NCBI GenBank assembly: GCA_902791475.1
Contig: CADAWC010000007.1
Coordinates: 1 to 64,000, forward strand
Direction: 5' to 3'
DNA: 64,000 bases
From: Fibrobacter succinogenes
GTDB taxonomy: Bacteria; Fibrobacterota; Fibrobacteria; Fibrobacterales; Fibrobacteraceae
Shown here: positions 50,589-57,926 of the stretch, piece after piece
How positions within the stretch are numbered: position 1 is the stretch's first letter
Layout of the letters: each line of letters begins with the position of its first letter
Position numbers and translations under genes: made by a program
The notes under the pieces: generated by a model
The model's input: the letters and a program-made list of their open reading frames with translations, nothing else
Told to the model about the DNA's origin: nothing
Database searches by the model: none

Positions 50589-50617
50589 AATATACCACTT
50601 TTTCAAAGTAAATGCAA
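50589..50617 (-). promoter_or_regulatory. Promoter with palindrome in the spacer
   Basis: On the minus strand TTGCAT (50612-50617) and TATATT (50589-50594) are 17 bases apart. The spacer carries ACTTT TTC AAAGT (50597-50609), a palindrome placed where a repressor would block RNA polymerase. Confidence 0.5.
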
Positions 50618-50621
50618 CCCC

Positions 50622-50738
50622 ATGGCAGACTTCATCAACGCAACCATAGAACGGCACGAGTTCGACACGCTTCTCGAAATCATGAAAGACCAGGCCGCAA
50701 AATACGCAGCAATTCAGCAATTCGGCGGAGTTTTATAG
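50622..50738 (+). pseudogene. Possible gene-end remnant (38 codons)
   Basis: A plus-strand frame beginning MADFINATIERHEFDTLL and ending QQFGGVL has codon use like the chromosomal genes rather than the AT-rich island. It has no ribosome-binding site. It looks like the end of a longer gene left behind by an insertion or deletion. Source unknown. Confidence 0.3.
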
Positions 50739-50772
50739 AGGCTCTTTTGGGGAGTGGCGTTAAAGCAAACAA

Positions 50773-50949
50773 CTAAACAAGAATGCATGCATCATCATAT
50801 TCTTTCTTAAGCTTCTTAAGTTTTTCAAAGGCCTTTTTTACATGATCAGGAGTATTCTTTTTGAGAGAACATTCAAGAAAACGCGGTGCATCGTGATTAG
50901 ACCATTCGTAACACAACTCGAAAAGTTCTTCAAATTCTGGACCTTGCAT
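50773..50949 (-). CDS. Small helical protein, paralogue 1 (58 aa)
   Basis: The 58-residue protein begins MQGPEFEELFELCYEW, continues with SNHDAPRFLECSL and ends in the helix VKKAFEKLKKLKKEYDDACILV. It matches the product at 51046-51222 at about 36 of 58 positions without gaps, so both are real and arose by duplication. AGAGG in the leader CCTAAAAGAGGTTAAT precedes the ATG. Two conserved Cys and an acidic/basic split suggest a compact helical fold. No known family is recognised. Confidence 0.68.
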   Translation of the reverse strand: MQGPEFEELFELCYEWSNHDAPRFLECSLKKNTPDHVKKAFEKLKKLKKEYDDACILV

Positions 50950-51045
50950 ATTAACCTCTTTTAGGTCTTATATTTTTTGAGCAGAGTTAAAGCCACATAG
51001 CATTAATGGAAAAATGTACACTTTTAAACAGAGCCAAAGGAAACA

Positions 51046-51222
51046 TTAAACACAAATGCCCGCTTCGTCGTATTTTTTTTGCAATTTTTTCAGTTTTTCG
51101 AATGCTTTTTTAACGTTTTCAGGAGCATCATCTTTAAGCGTACATTCATAAATATACTCGGCGTCTCCATTTGTCCATTCATAACACAAATTGAGCAACT
51201 CAACAAATTCTGGATCAGGCAT
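51046..51222 (-). CDS. Small helical protein, paralogue 2 (58 aa)
   Basis: The start MPDPEFVELLNLCYEW at 51222 is set by alignment to its paralogue (50773-50949), giving the same length; an ATG eight codons upstream lies within the preceding gene. No Shine-Dalgarno is needed because the stop of the small membrane-protein gene is only 7 bases upstream, implying translational coupling. The C-terminal helix VKKAFEKLKKLQKKYDEAG is shared with the paralogue. Function unknown. Confidence 0.7.
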   Translation of the reverse strand: MPDPEFVELLNLCYEWTNGDAEYIYECTLKDDAPENVKKAFEKLKKLQKKYDEAGICV

Positions 51223-51229
51223 GTTTAAA

Positions 51230-51361
51230 TTAGCCCAATATTCCATTGGTCCAAAGCGGTTTTAAAATTTTATTCCAAACAAAGCCCCAAAAGAAGCCCA
51301 GAAGCCAAAGCAACGGAGCAACAAAGAGACATAAGCATGCGCATATAATCAGAAATGTCAT
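51230..51361 (-). CDS. Small membrane protein (43 aa)
   Basis: This gene encodes 43 residues: MTFLIICACLCLFVAPLLWL followed by LGFFWGFVW and a short basic tail with NKILKPLW. It forms one long or two short transmembrane segments. GGAG lies seven bases before the ATG. It is directly followed by the 58-codon paralogue 2 and begins 100 bp after the res gene on the same strand. The hydrophobic peptide plus small charged partner resembles the layout of some toxin-antitoxin pairs, but no homology is claimed. Confidence 0.65.
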   Translation of the reverse strand: MTFLIICACLCLFVAPLLWLLGFFWGFVWNKILKPLWTNGILG

Positions 51362-51462
51362 TTTCAATCTCCGCGTTACTTCTTTAATATACATCTTTTG
51401 GGATCACTGAGAGTTTTTTTTCGCCTTATATCTTATAGAGCTTTTCAGAAAATTTTAATCAA

Positions 51463-54117
51463 TTACCATTCTTTCAGCGTAGCCAAGAATTCATCCTTAG
51501 TGTAAGCATGATCTACTTTTCGATGTTCATACACCAAGCAATAACGATAGTTATTGCCAGCCTTTGACGCCCAAAGATTTCCCAGTTTGATTTTCTTTTC
51601 GGCATCAAGATGATCGCCCTTGGTTTCTAGCATCACGATTTTACCATGTTTTGTCTTTATTATAAAATCGGGATAATGGTTGATAAAGCCATTAATGCAA
51701 AAGTCCTTCTTCTCACGGTTACGGGTCCAAAATTCAACATTTTCAAGATTAGCAACAGCGTTGATTACCGTTTCTTCAAAACCGTTTACATTCTCTTCTT
51801 TTTCGTGAAGAGTCTTCGGCAAAGGTTTTCCTGCAGATGAAAGCGTAAGCTTATCTGCAATACGATAGTGTTGCCGCAGAATAATTTTATCTTGATCTAG
51901 AGCCCGATCAAATTCTGTTTCAATATATTCCGCAGCAAGAGCATTTATTTTTTGCTTAATTCGTTCCGCATAAGTACTTTGCGAATTCAACATTTGATTC
52001 AAATCTTTGTCATTAAAGTTTGAAAGGACTCGGCGAATATATTCAATAATATCAGGATCAGGAATCGGATACATATTCCCAATCCAATCACGTAAACGTT
52101 CAGCACACTTTTGACGTTTCCGTTCAACATCATCAATGTTTGAAAGCCAACGAGTAATTTCTGCTTGCTGATTTTTGCCAACGCTAAAAATAGTCGGTGT
52201 AAAATCTTTTTGCGACTCATCTAAATCAATGCTTCGCATTTCAACATCAACATTTTCAAAATTAATATTCGTATCGGCATTCCTTAATGGAAAATTTTTG
52301 AGCAACATATCCTTATCGAAAGGAGTGTTCGCTATTCCAAAAAGATCAACATGCAAGCCTTCAACCGCACCCTTCATAAAGAATTTTGGTAAAATGATTT
52401 GACTTGCAGAGTCCTTAAAGATGCTCTTGATTGCGTAAGTTTTCACTTGTTTTTCCATTTCAGGTGGTGCTACCGGAGATGTTCGATTTTCTTCGATACG
52501 CTTTTCCAATTCTTTGTTTTCCTTTTGAGCCAAATGCTCTATTTGAGCCATAATACCCGACTGTTGATTTTGCAATTCACTTTTAGCATCACCAAGGTCA
52601 GAAACAGAAGCTACAGATGCCGGCGACAGCGAAGAATCATCCCCATTCCATAATATTGAAGACAAATCAAACGCATCATCTTGCGTACTTTCATCATGAA
52701 TTTCTGCTGATACAATCGGTTTGTCATTCCCGGCTTGACCGGGAATCTCCTGTACACTTTCAACATTCACTTGTCTATAGTCACTACTGCTAAAACCAGC
52801 ACGATTTAGTCCTTTCACAATGCTGTCAAGTGTTTCACTAAATCTTGCGGAAGCCGTAAACACATAGCTCATATTGAGCATTACATTTTCATTTTTGCGA
52901 ACATTAGGCAATCGCAAGACTCGTCCTAGAATCTGCTCCACATCAACAGAAGAGCTTCGGTCAGCAAGAGATGCAAGAATATAGGCAAACGGGCAATCCC
53001 AACCTTCCTTAAGGGCATTCACCGTAATAATATAACGGACAGGGCAATCCTTGCTCAACAAATTGACATTCTGCAGTTCGTTCTTGTCTGCCGTTTTTAT
53101 CTTAATTTGCTCTTCAGGAATTTTCAATTCCAAAAGCATCGACTTGACACGTTCAAATGTAGCGTTGTCATCTTTCGTTTTGGGTTCCGCCTGAAAAAGT
53201 ACAATCGGACGAATATAGGGAGCACCCGACTTTTCCGCCTCAACCGCTGTGCGTTCCAACTTAGAACGGAGTTCCAAAGCAGAACTTACAACTTCTTCTT
53301 TCTTATGATGGTTATAAACAATTACCGGGAGCTTTACCATATTCTCTTTCTTGAGTTCTATGGCAGGCGTAAAGCTGATGATGTTGCTATTCTTGCGAGG
53401 GGTCGCCGTCAAATCCAAGATGAAACTTGGATTCAGATTTTTGAGCATTTCAACGCTCAATTCACTTTCGGCATTATGGCTTTCATCTACAACAACTACC
53501 GGATTGAAGGCACGAAGCACCGACATTACAGAGATTTCGTCTTCGGTCACATCGTTTGCAAACGATTGCAAATTACCATTTTCGTCATTGACCTTGCGAT
53601 CTTCTTTCTTACGGGCACGAAGGCTATCGAAACTCAAAATACAAAGGGTCATGTTTTCGCGGACAGATGATGTATTAAAACCTGCGCCCTGCAAAAGCAT
53701 CCGCTTATCAAAAACATTAACCTTATTTGCGAAATCAGTATTCAACTGTTCGCGATACGGATGTCGCGGGTTGCTGAAATTGCGAATGGTCTGTTCCAGA
53801 ATAGAATTAGACGGCACTAGCCACACAGCAATTTTCGGACGAGCAGGGTCAAGTTCCTTGAAAATCACAGACAACGCATTCGCAGCAATAAATGTCTTAC
53901 CGCCAGCTGTCGGAACTTTAATACACACATGCGGGCAATTCGGCACATTGTTTTTGTAAGGTTCAACCGCTTCGCCCAAAGAAGGTGTTATCGGCGTTCT
54001 CGGGTGCAACATCCAAAAGGCGTTAAAGGCTTCTGCTATATTTCGGCGTTCTTTCAGTTTTTCAAGAAAAAGAGCCAAGTCGTCAATAATCTGTTTTTGA
54101 TAAGATTTTAAAATCAT
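51463..54117 (-). CDS. res: Type III restriction enzyme, Res subunit
   Basis: The 884-residue protein has a superfamily 2 helicase core: VPTAGGKT (Walker A, 68-75), VVVDESHNAE (Walker B, about 208), DLTATPR and GRVLRLP. A C-terminal PD-(D/E)XK nuclease follows with YPDFI and MLETKGD (about 815-835). This is the Res subunit of type III restriction-modification, which cleaves DNA after ATP-driven sliding with Mod. Residues about 456-465 (EIPGQAGND) are the translation of a REP-like palindrome inserted in frame in a low-complexity region. mod lies 38 bp upstream. Confidence 0.92.
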   Translation of the reverse strand: MILKSYQKQIIDDLALFLEKLKERRNIAEAFNAFWMLHPRTPITPSLGEAVEPYKNNVPNCPHVCIKVPTAGGKTFIAANALSVIFKELDPARPKIAVWLVPSNSILEQTIRNFSNPRHPYREQLNTDFANKVNVFDKRMLLQGAGFNTSSVRENMTLCILSFDSLRARKKEDRKVNDENGNLQSFANDVTEDEISVMSVLRAFNPVVVVDESHNAESELSVEMLKNLNPSFILDLTATPRKNSNIISFTPAIELKKENMVKLPVIVYNHHKKEEVVSSALELRSKLERTAVEAEKSGAPYIRPIVLFQAEPKTKDDNATFERVKSMLLELKIPEEQIKIKTADKNELQNVNLLSKDCPVRYIITVNALKEGWDCPFAYILASLADRSSSVDVEQILGRVLRLPNVRKNENVMLNMSYVFTASARFSETLDSIVKGLNRAGFSSSDYRQVNVESVQEIPGQAGNDKPIVSAEIHDESTQDDAFDLSSILWNGDDSSLSPASVASVSDLGDAKSELQNQQSGIMAQIEHLAQKENKELEKRIEENRTSPVAPPEMEKQVKTYAIKSIFKDSASQIILPKFFMKGAVEGLHVDLFGIANTPFDKDMLLKNFPLRNADTNINFENVDVEMRSIDLDESQKDFTPTIFSVGKNQQAEITRWLSNIDDVERKRQKCAERLRDWIGNMYPIPDPDIIEYIRRVLSNFNDKDLNQMLNSQSTYAERIKQKINALAAEYIETEFDRALDQDKIILRQHYRIADKLTLSSAGKPLPKTLHEKEENVNGFEETVINAVANLENVEFWTRNREKKDFCINGFINHYPDFIIKTKHGKIVMLETKGDHLDAEKKIKLGNLWASKAGNNYRYCLVYEHRKVDHAYTKDEFLATLKEW
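52723..52750. repeat. dRS3/REP-like palindrome inside res
   Basis: Identical over 28 bases to the copy at 54123-54150, with borders GTCATTCCCGG and GGGAATCTCC. It is read in frame as EIPGQAGND and lies between the helicase and nuclease domains of Res. Confidence 0.9.
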
Positions 54118-54122
54118 GCATT

Positions 54123-54150
54123 GTCATTCCCGGCTTGACCGGGAATCTCC
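54123..54150. repeat. dRS3/REP-like palindrome between mod and res
   Basis: Same 28-base sequence as the copy inside res, filling most of the 38-bp gap between the mod stop and the res ATG. Its stem ATTCCCGG/CCGGGAAT could form in the mRNA between the two genes. Confidence 0.9.
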
Positions 54151-54155
54151 TTTAT

Positions 54156-55760
54156 CTAAAATTTTCTAACGTCTCTTGGAATTTTTTTGAAGGTGATATT
54201 ATGTTCAAACAAAAAGTCTTTTGGCAAAACGCAATTGTCCGCATAGATAACGTAGCGTTCCGATGGAATTTGAATCGTCGAAAGAAAATCAAAATCTAGC
54301 GTGGTGATTTCTTTTTTCTTGTAGAAAAGATAATAGGCAGTATTTTCAAAATCGCCTAGGAAAAATTCGTGCTTTGAAGCCTTGACTTTTTCTTTGTCTA
54401 TCGGCGTTCCTGTTTCTGTGTAGTAGATATAGCTGCGAATTTTTTCAACGGATTGGTGTTCATTCAAATTGCCGTCAAGAATCATTTCAGGGCCAAGTTC
54501 GTAGAAATTGAAGTCGCCACCAGTTCCTTCCGTAGAAGCATAACCATTAATGACTCGGCGAACCCGTTCAGCAGTAATGGTGTTTGCGTAATCTTCCATT
54601 TCTACGAGGATGAATTTACGGTTGCCTCCATCCTGTTTATTCAAATTTAGAACAGCATGAGCAGTTGTGCCAGAACCAGCGAAAGAATCGAGGATGATGG
54701 AGGATTTGTCGGTGGCAATTTTAAGGATTTCTTCTATTAACGAAATTGGTTTAGGATAATCAAATTTTTTAGACTCAAAAATTTTCATTAGATCTGCAGT
54801 GCCACGAGCAGAATTAAAACTATCGCCATCCAAAAAATTCTGATACGGCAGAGATCGCTCTATAATTTCATCATCATTATTTACATATTGATATTGTTTA
54901 AAATAAACAGACCATATGCCCTTATTTTGTTTAAATACTATAAATCCATTTTTTACGCCCCATTCAACTTTTGATTTTGACCAACGCCAATTCCAATGCG
55001 TTTGTTTTTCCAATGAAGAACCGGGATACAATAAAGTTTTATCAGGAGTTTCTATCTGATAATTCAAAGCTTCCGAATAATGATTTCCCGTCATCCTTCT
55101 ATCTAATTTATTTAAAACATATTTACCGCGACGTTTTACAAATTCATCTTCAAGATTGTATTTACTCGTATCATCTTGTAATTTAGTATTTGCAACAAAA
55201 GCCTGCTTTTTATACATCAAAATATATTCCGTTACGACCTTTATATCTTTACCTGTATTAGATCCTGGAGTAGATTTCCATAAAAAATTCGCAACAAAAT
55301 TCCCGGCGCCAAATATTTCATCACAAATCAATTTCAAGTTCGCCTGTTCATTATCGTCAATACTGATGAAAATTGCACCATCCTCACTCAACAGTTTTTG
55401 CAAAAGTTTAAGCCGTGGATACATCATGCAAAGCCATTTGTCGTGGCGAGTCAGATCCTCGGACTCCTTGCCGACCACCTGTCCGAGCCACTTTCTAATT
55501 TTTGGGCTATTCACATTATCGTTATAGACCCAATTTTCGTTACCCGTATTATACGGCGGATCGATATAGATGCACTTGACTCGCCCTTCATATTCAGGGA
55601 GCAACGCCTTCAGCGCTTCAAGGTTATCACCATGGATAATCTTGTTTTCGGACTTACCACTCTTGCAGTTGAACGATTCTTTCAATTCAAGCGTTCTGTA
55701 AGGAACATCAAGGTGATGGTTCAGAACAGCATCTTTTCCAAGCCAGTTCAAAGTGGGCAC
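54156..55760 (-). CDS. mod: Type III DNA methyltransferase, Mod subunit
   Basis: The protein of about 534 residues is a beta-class N6-adenine methyltransferase: IIHGDNLEAL, the catalytic DPPYNTG (67-73), then SIILDSFAGSGTTAHAVL as the S-adenosylmethionine site. The region between (about 150-320) is the variable target-recognition domain. GTG at 55760 is preferred because family members start 'MPTL.W.GK' and GAGG lies just before it; TTG at 55775 is the alternative. It methylates the recognition site and guides Res. Its leader holds a folded attenuator-like structure. Confidence 0.92.
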   Translation of the reverse strand: MPTLNWLGKDAVLNHHLDVPYRTLELKESFNCKSGKSENKIIHGDNLEALKALLPEYEGRVKCIYIDPPYNTGNENWVYNDNVNSPKIRKWLGQVVGKESEDLTRHDKWLCMMYPRLKLLQKLLSEDGAIFISIDDNEQANLKLICDEIFGAGNFVANFLWKSTPGSNTGKDIKVVTEYILMYKKQAFVANTKLQDDTSKYNLEDEFVKRRGKYVLNKLDRRMTGNHYSEALNYQIETPDKTLLYPGSSLEKQTHWNWRWSKSKVEWGVKNGFIVFKQNKGIWSVYFKQYQYVNNDDEIIERSLPYQNFLDGDSFNSARGTADLMKIFESKKFDYPKPISLIEEILKIATDKSSIILDSFAGSGTTAHAVLNLNKQDGGNRKFILVEMEDYANTITAERVRRVINGYASTEGTGGDFNFYELGPEMILDGNLNEHQSVEKIRSYIYYTETGTPIDKEKVKASKHEFFLGDFENTAYYLFYKKKEITTLDFDFLSTIQIPSERYVIYADNCVLPKDFLFEHNITFKKIPRDVRKF

Positions 55761-55776
55761 GAAAACCTCAAGCAAA

Positions 55777-55789
55777 AAAGTGAAACTTT
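55777..55789. promoter_or_regulatory. Palindrome AAAGT-GAA-ACTTT upstream of mod
   Basis: The same 13-mer (AAAGTGAAACTTT) occurs upstream of the Rpn gene at 50146-50158, and both genes are on the minus strand. It could be a shared operator. Here it lies between the leader hairpin and the GTG start. Confidence 0.5.
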
Positions 55790-55838
55790 ACGGCAATGAA
55801 ATTTTGTCTTTTTGCATTTTCCACTTTTTTTTGCAAAT

Positions 55839-55989
55839 AAAAAAGGCGTGGTGTCGATGCACTTATCATTGCTGCGGGCTACCACACCCTTGACTCAATA
55901 AGCACAAACGACCCACGCCCAATAGGGCGTGAGCGCTCGTCTTATTCTCGAGTCATTTGAAAGTGGTAGTTTCAGCAATGAGAATAAGA
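55839..55989 (-). ncRNA. Structured leader of mod, attenuator-like
   Basis: A long imperfect hairpin spans 55862-55989: CATTGCTG/CAGCAATG, CTACCAC/GTGGTAG, TGACTCAATAAG/CTTATT...GAGTCA, ACGA/TCGT and the tip CACGCCC-AATA-GGGCGTG. On the minus strand it is followed by ACCACGCC (55845-55852 inverted) and six U. ACCACGCC can pair with GGUGUGGU (55881-55888), which includes bases also needed for the CTACCAC stem. The two folds exclude each other, as in an antiterminator/terminator switch about 80 bases before mod. It matches no RNA family I know. Confidence 0.55.
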
Positions 55990-56065
55990 GACGAATCTCA
56001 AAAACCGGCGATTGCCATAAAGACAACCTATGTCAGCCGTAATATAGATTTTTCTCGTCAAAAAA

Positions 56066-56093
56066 GGAGATTCCCGATCAAGTCGGGAATGAC
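56066..56093. repeat. dRS3/REP-like palindrome, reverse orientation
   Basis: GGAGATTCCCG and CGGGAATGAC flank ATCAAGT. It is the inverse of the copies at 52723 and 54123 with one compensated base pair changed in the stem. Confidence 0.85.
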
Positions 56094-56142
56094 AATTTCG
56101 CAGTGATGACCGATGGAAAAGAAGATTCTTCTCGAAAAAATC

Positions 56143-56171
56143 TTGACAACTATCCCCAAAAGGATTATATT
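56143..56171 (+). promoter_or_regulatory. Sigma-70-type promoter of the KilA-N gene
   Basis: TTGACA (56143-56148) and TATATT (56166-56171) are 17 bases apart, the same boxes and spacing as the tRNA-Ala promoter. Transcription would start near 56178, about 70 bases before the ATG. Confidence 0.8.
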
Positions 56172-56246
56172 TATTAGTGAACAAATGTTCCAGTGCTCAA
56201 AATTTCAAACATTGCGGTTTTTACGCTTGTCCGCAAGGAGTTAACG

Positions 56247-57044
56247 ATGAAAATAAAAGTTATGGAAGCCGAAATTTCCGTACAGCGAATCGGTAACGAG
56301 GATTACATTTCATTGACCGATATGGCCCGTAGTCAACTACAAGAACACATCATATTCAAATGGTTAAGCAACAAAAATACCATTGAATATCTAGGTGAGT
56401 GGGAATCTTTATATAACCCGGATTTCAATTATACCGAATTCGGTACAATTAAGAATGCAGCAGGAAGCAACAATTTTGTTCTTTCGGTCAAGCAGTGGAT
56501 TCTTTCAACAAATGCTCAAGGGATTATCGCCAAAACAGGACGATACGGAGGCACCTTTGCACATAAAGATATAGCATATCATTTCGGAATGTGGATTAGC
56601 CCTAAATTCCAATTGTTGTTGGTTCGCGAATACCAGCGACTCAAAGAAGCCGAACAAGCCCAAATGGGCTGGTCCGTGCGTCGCGAACTGTCGAAAATAA
56701 ACTACCATATCCATACGGACGCAATCAAGCAGAATTTGATTCCAACAACACTTACAAAACAACAAATGAGCATAATCTATGCAAACGAAGCCGATGTTTT
56801 GAACGTAGCCTTATTTGGATTTACCGCCAAGGAATGGCGCGATACACATGTCGATTTGCAAGGCAATGTTCGCGACTATGCGACAGTAAACCAGCTTATA
56901 TGCCTTTCAAACATGGAATCGTTGAATTCGGTCTTAATCAAGGAGGGCTTACCGCAACCGGAGCGATTACAAAAATTGAATCAAATTGCAATAAGCCAAA
57001 TGACAGTTCTGGAATCCATCGGAGAGAACAAACTGCTGAAATAA
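56247..57044 (+). CDS. KilA-N domain protein
   Basis: The 265-residue protein has a KilA-N DNA-binding domain at residues about 12-135 (YISLTDMAR, then GIIAKTGRYGGTFAHKDIAYHFGMWISPKFQLLLV), a fold shared by large DNA viruses, phages and bacterial mobile regions. The C-terminal half (about 140-265) is helical. The start MKIKVMEAEIS follows AAGGAG by seven bases; the longer frame begins with GTG and is not needed. It has its own strong promoter and is divergent from mod, so it may regulate the restriction system. That is inference. Confidence 0.85.
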   Translation: MKIKVMEAEISVQRIGNEDYISLTDMARSQLQEHIIFKWLSNKNTIEYLGEWESLYNPDFNYTEFGTIKNAAGSNNFVLSVKQWILSTNAQGIIAKTGRYGGTFAHKDIAYHFGMWISPKFQLLLVREYQRLKEAEQAQMGWSVRRELSKINYHIHTDAIKQNLIPTTLTKQQMSIIYANEADVLNVALFGFTAKEWRDTHVDLQGNVRDYATVNQLICLSNMESLNSVLIKEGLPQPERLQKLNQIAISQMTVLESIGENKLLK

Positions 57045-57100
57045 GGCATTCAAAAGCAGGTTTTATCATGGCTCTTTTTGAGCGGGGTTAAAACCAAACG

Positions 57101-57664
57101 CTACAAATTCTTTTTCCGATCCGCCCATTCCTCGAATTCTTGACGACGTTTTTCGCCTTCTTCAATAGAGATGATTCCTTGATTGTCGGCACAGCGATAT
57201 CCAACTAATGAAGAATCCGCCTTTAGGTGATTCAAAGGACAATCGCTTTCAAGAGAATCCACAAACCGCTGTTTCGCATTTGTCGTTTCATACGAGCAAT
57301 CCGCAGGCTTTTCATCTAGACAAACCCATGTAGGTTGAGTTGCCGTAAACAGCCAATCTTCAGGTTCCGCTTTACTATTCTTGCAGGGAATCGAGCCCCG
57401 ACATTCAGAAATGTACTTTAGCGATTCAGTCAAGGACTGTTCACATTCGCTATAATCCCTGCTAGAAAATTTTTCAGTGTCATACACAGGCTTGCAATCC
57501 AAAGAAGGATCGTAGCAATCCTTTTCGCACGGTTCATCGACGCCATAAGCGCAGGCAAAAGCCTGCAAAGCAAACGAAGAAGCTACAACATTTGTGATTC
57601 TAAAGCGTTTGCTCCAAAAGAACGCGCCTACCCACAAAAAAAGTTTTCGAAGTAAATTTCTCAT
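57101..57664 (-). CDS. Cys-rich exported protein
   Basis: The 187-residue protein has a long basic N-terminus followed by a hydrophobic stretch (about 25-40, VVASSFALQAFAC) that could be a signal peptide or membrane anchor. After it come about eleven Cys in a hydrophilic domain (CEKDCYDPSLDC, SECRGSIPC, CPLNHL, YRC), suggesting disulfides in the periplasm or outside. GAGGAGG lies six bases before the ATG. No family is recognised. It converges with the KilA-N gene. Confidence 0.6.
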   Translation of the reverse strand: MRNLLRKLFLWVGAFFWSKRFRITNVVASSFALQAFACAYGVDEPCEKDCYDPSLDCKPVYDTEKFSSRDYSECEQSLTESLKYISECRGSIPCKNSKAEPEDWLFTATQPTWVCLDEKPADCSYETTNAKQRFVDSLESDCPLNHLKADSSLVGYRCADNQGIISIEEGEKRRQEFEEWADRKKNL

Positions 57665-57716
57665 TTGTTCCTCCTCTACTCTCTAAAAATATACTCAAAA
57701 AAAACATCAAAAATCG

Positions 57717-57734
57717 TTGGCACGGTTCTTGCAT
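57717..57734 (+). promoter_or_regulatory. htpG: Sigma-54 promoter upstream of htpG
   Basis: TTGGCACGGTTCTTGCAT matches the sigma-54 consensus (YTGGCACGnnnnTTGCW) at every defined position, with the GG and GC pairs correctly spaced. It points at htpG, leaving a leader of about 180 bases. Confidence 0.8.
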
Positions 57735-57926
57735 ATACTAGCGCGGAAACAAGGCAGAGCGATCGTTTTGTTTCATTTTGAAACTAGACAATCGTTAAAA
57801 CCGCTTAAAAATTTAACAGTAAACGAAAAACAGCGACCTTAACACGAAACCTTATATACCGCGCAATGCGCCAAATTAATCTTTCGTCTTTCGTCTCTCG
57901 TCTTTCGTCTAAAACAGGAGATTAAA
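57735..57926 (+). other. htpG leader with hairpin and GTCTTTC array
   Basis: An imperfect hairpin (57760-57774 with 57780-57794, 12 of 15 pairs, five-base loop) lies early in the leader. GCGCAATGCGC (57861-57871) is a small palindrome, and 57880-57914 is an array of CTTTCGTCT units like those at 48112-48210. AGGAG follows seven bases before the ATG. No gene is present. Confidence 0.6.

Noticed and set aside
55862..55989. Integron attC site
   Set aside because: The fold is similar in size, but the RYYYAAC/GTTRRRY core sites are missing and there is no integrase or cassette array.
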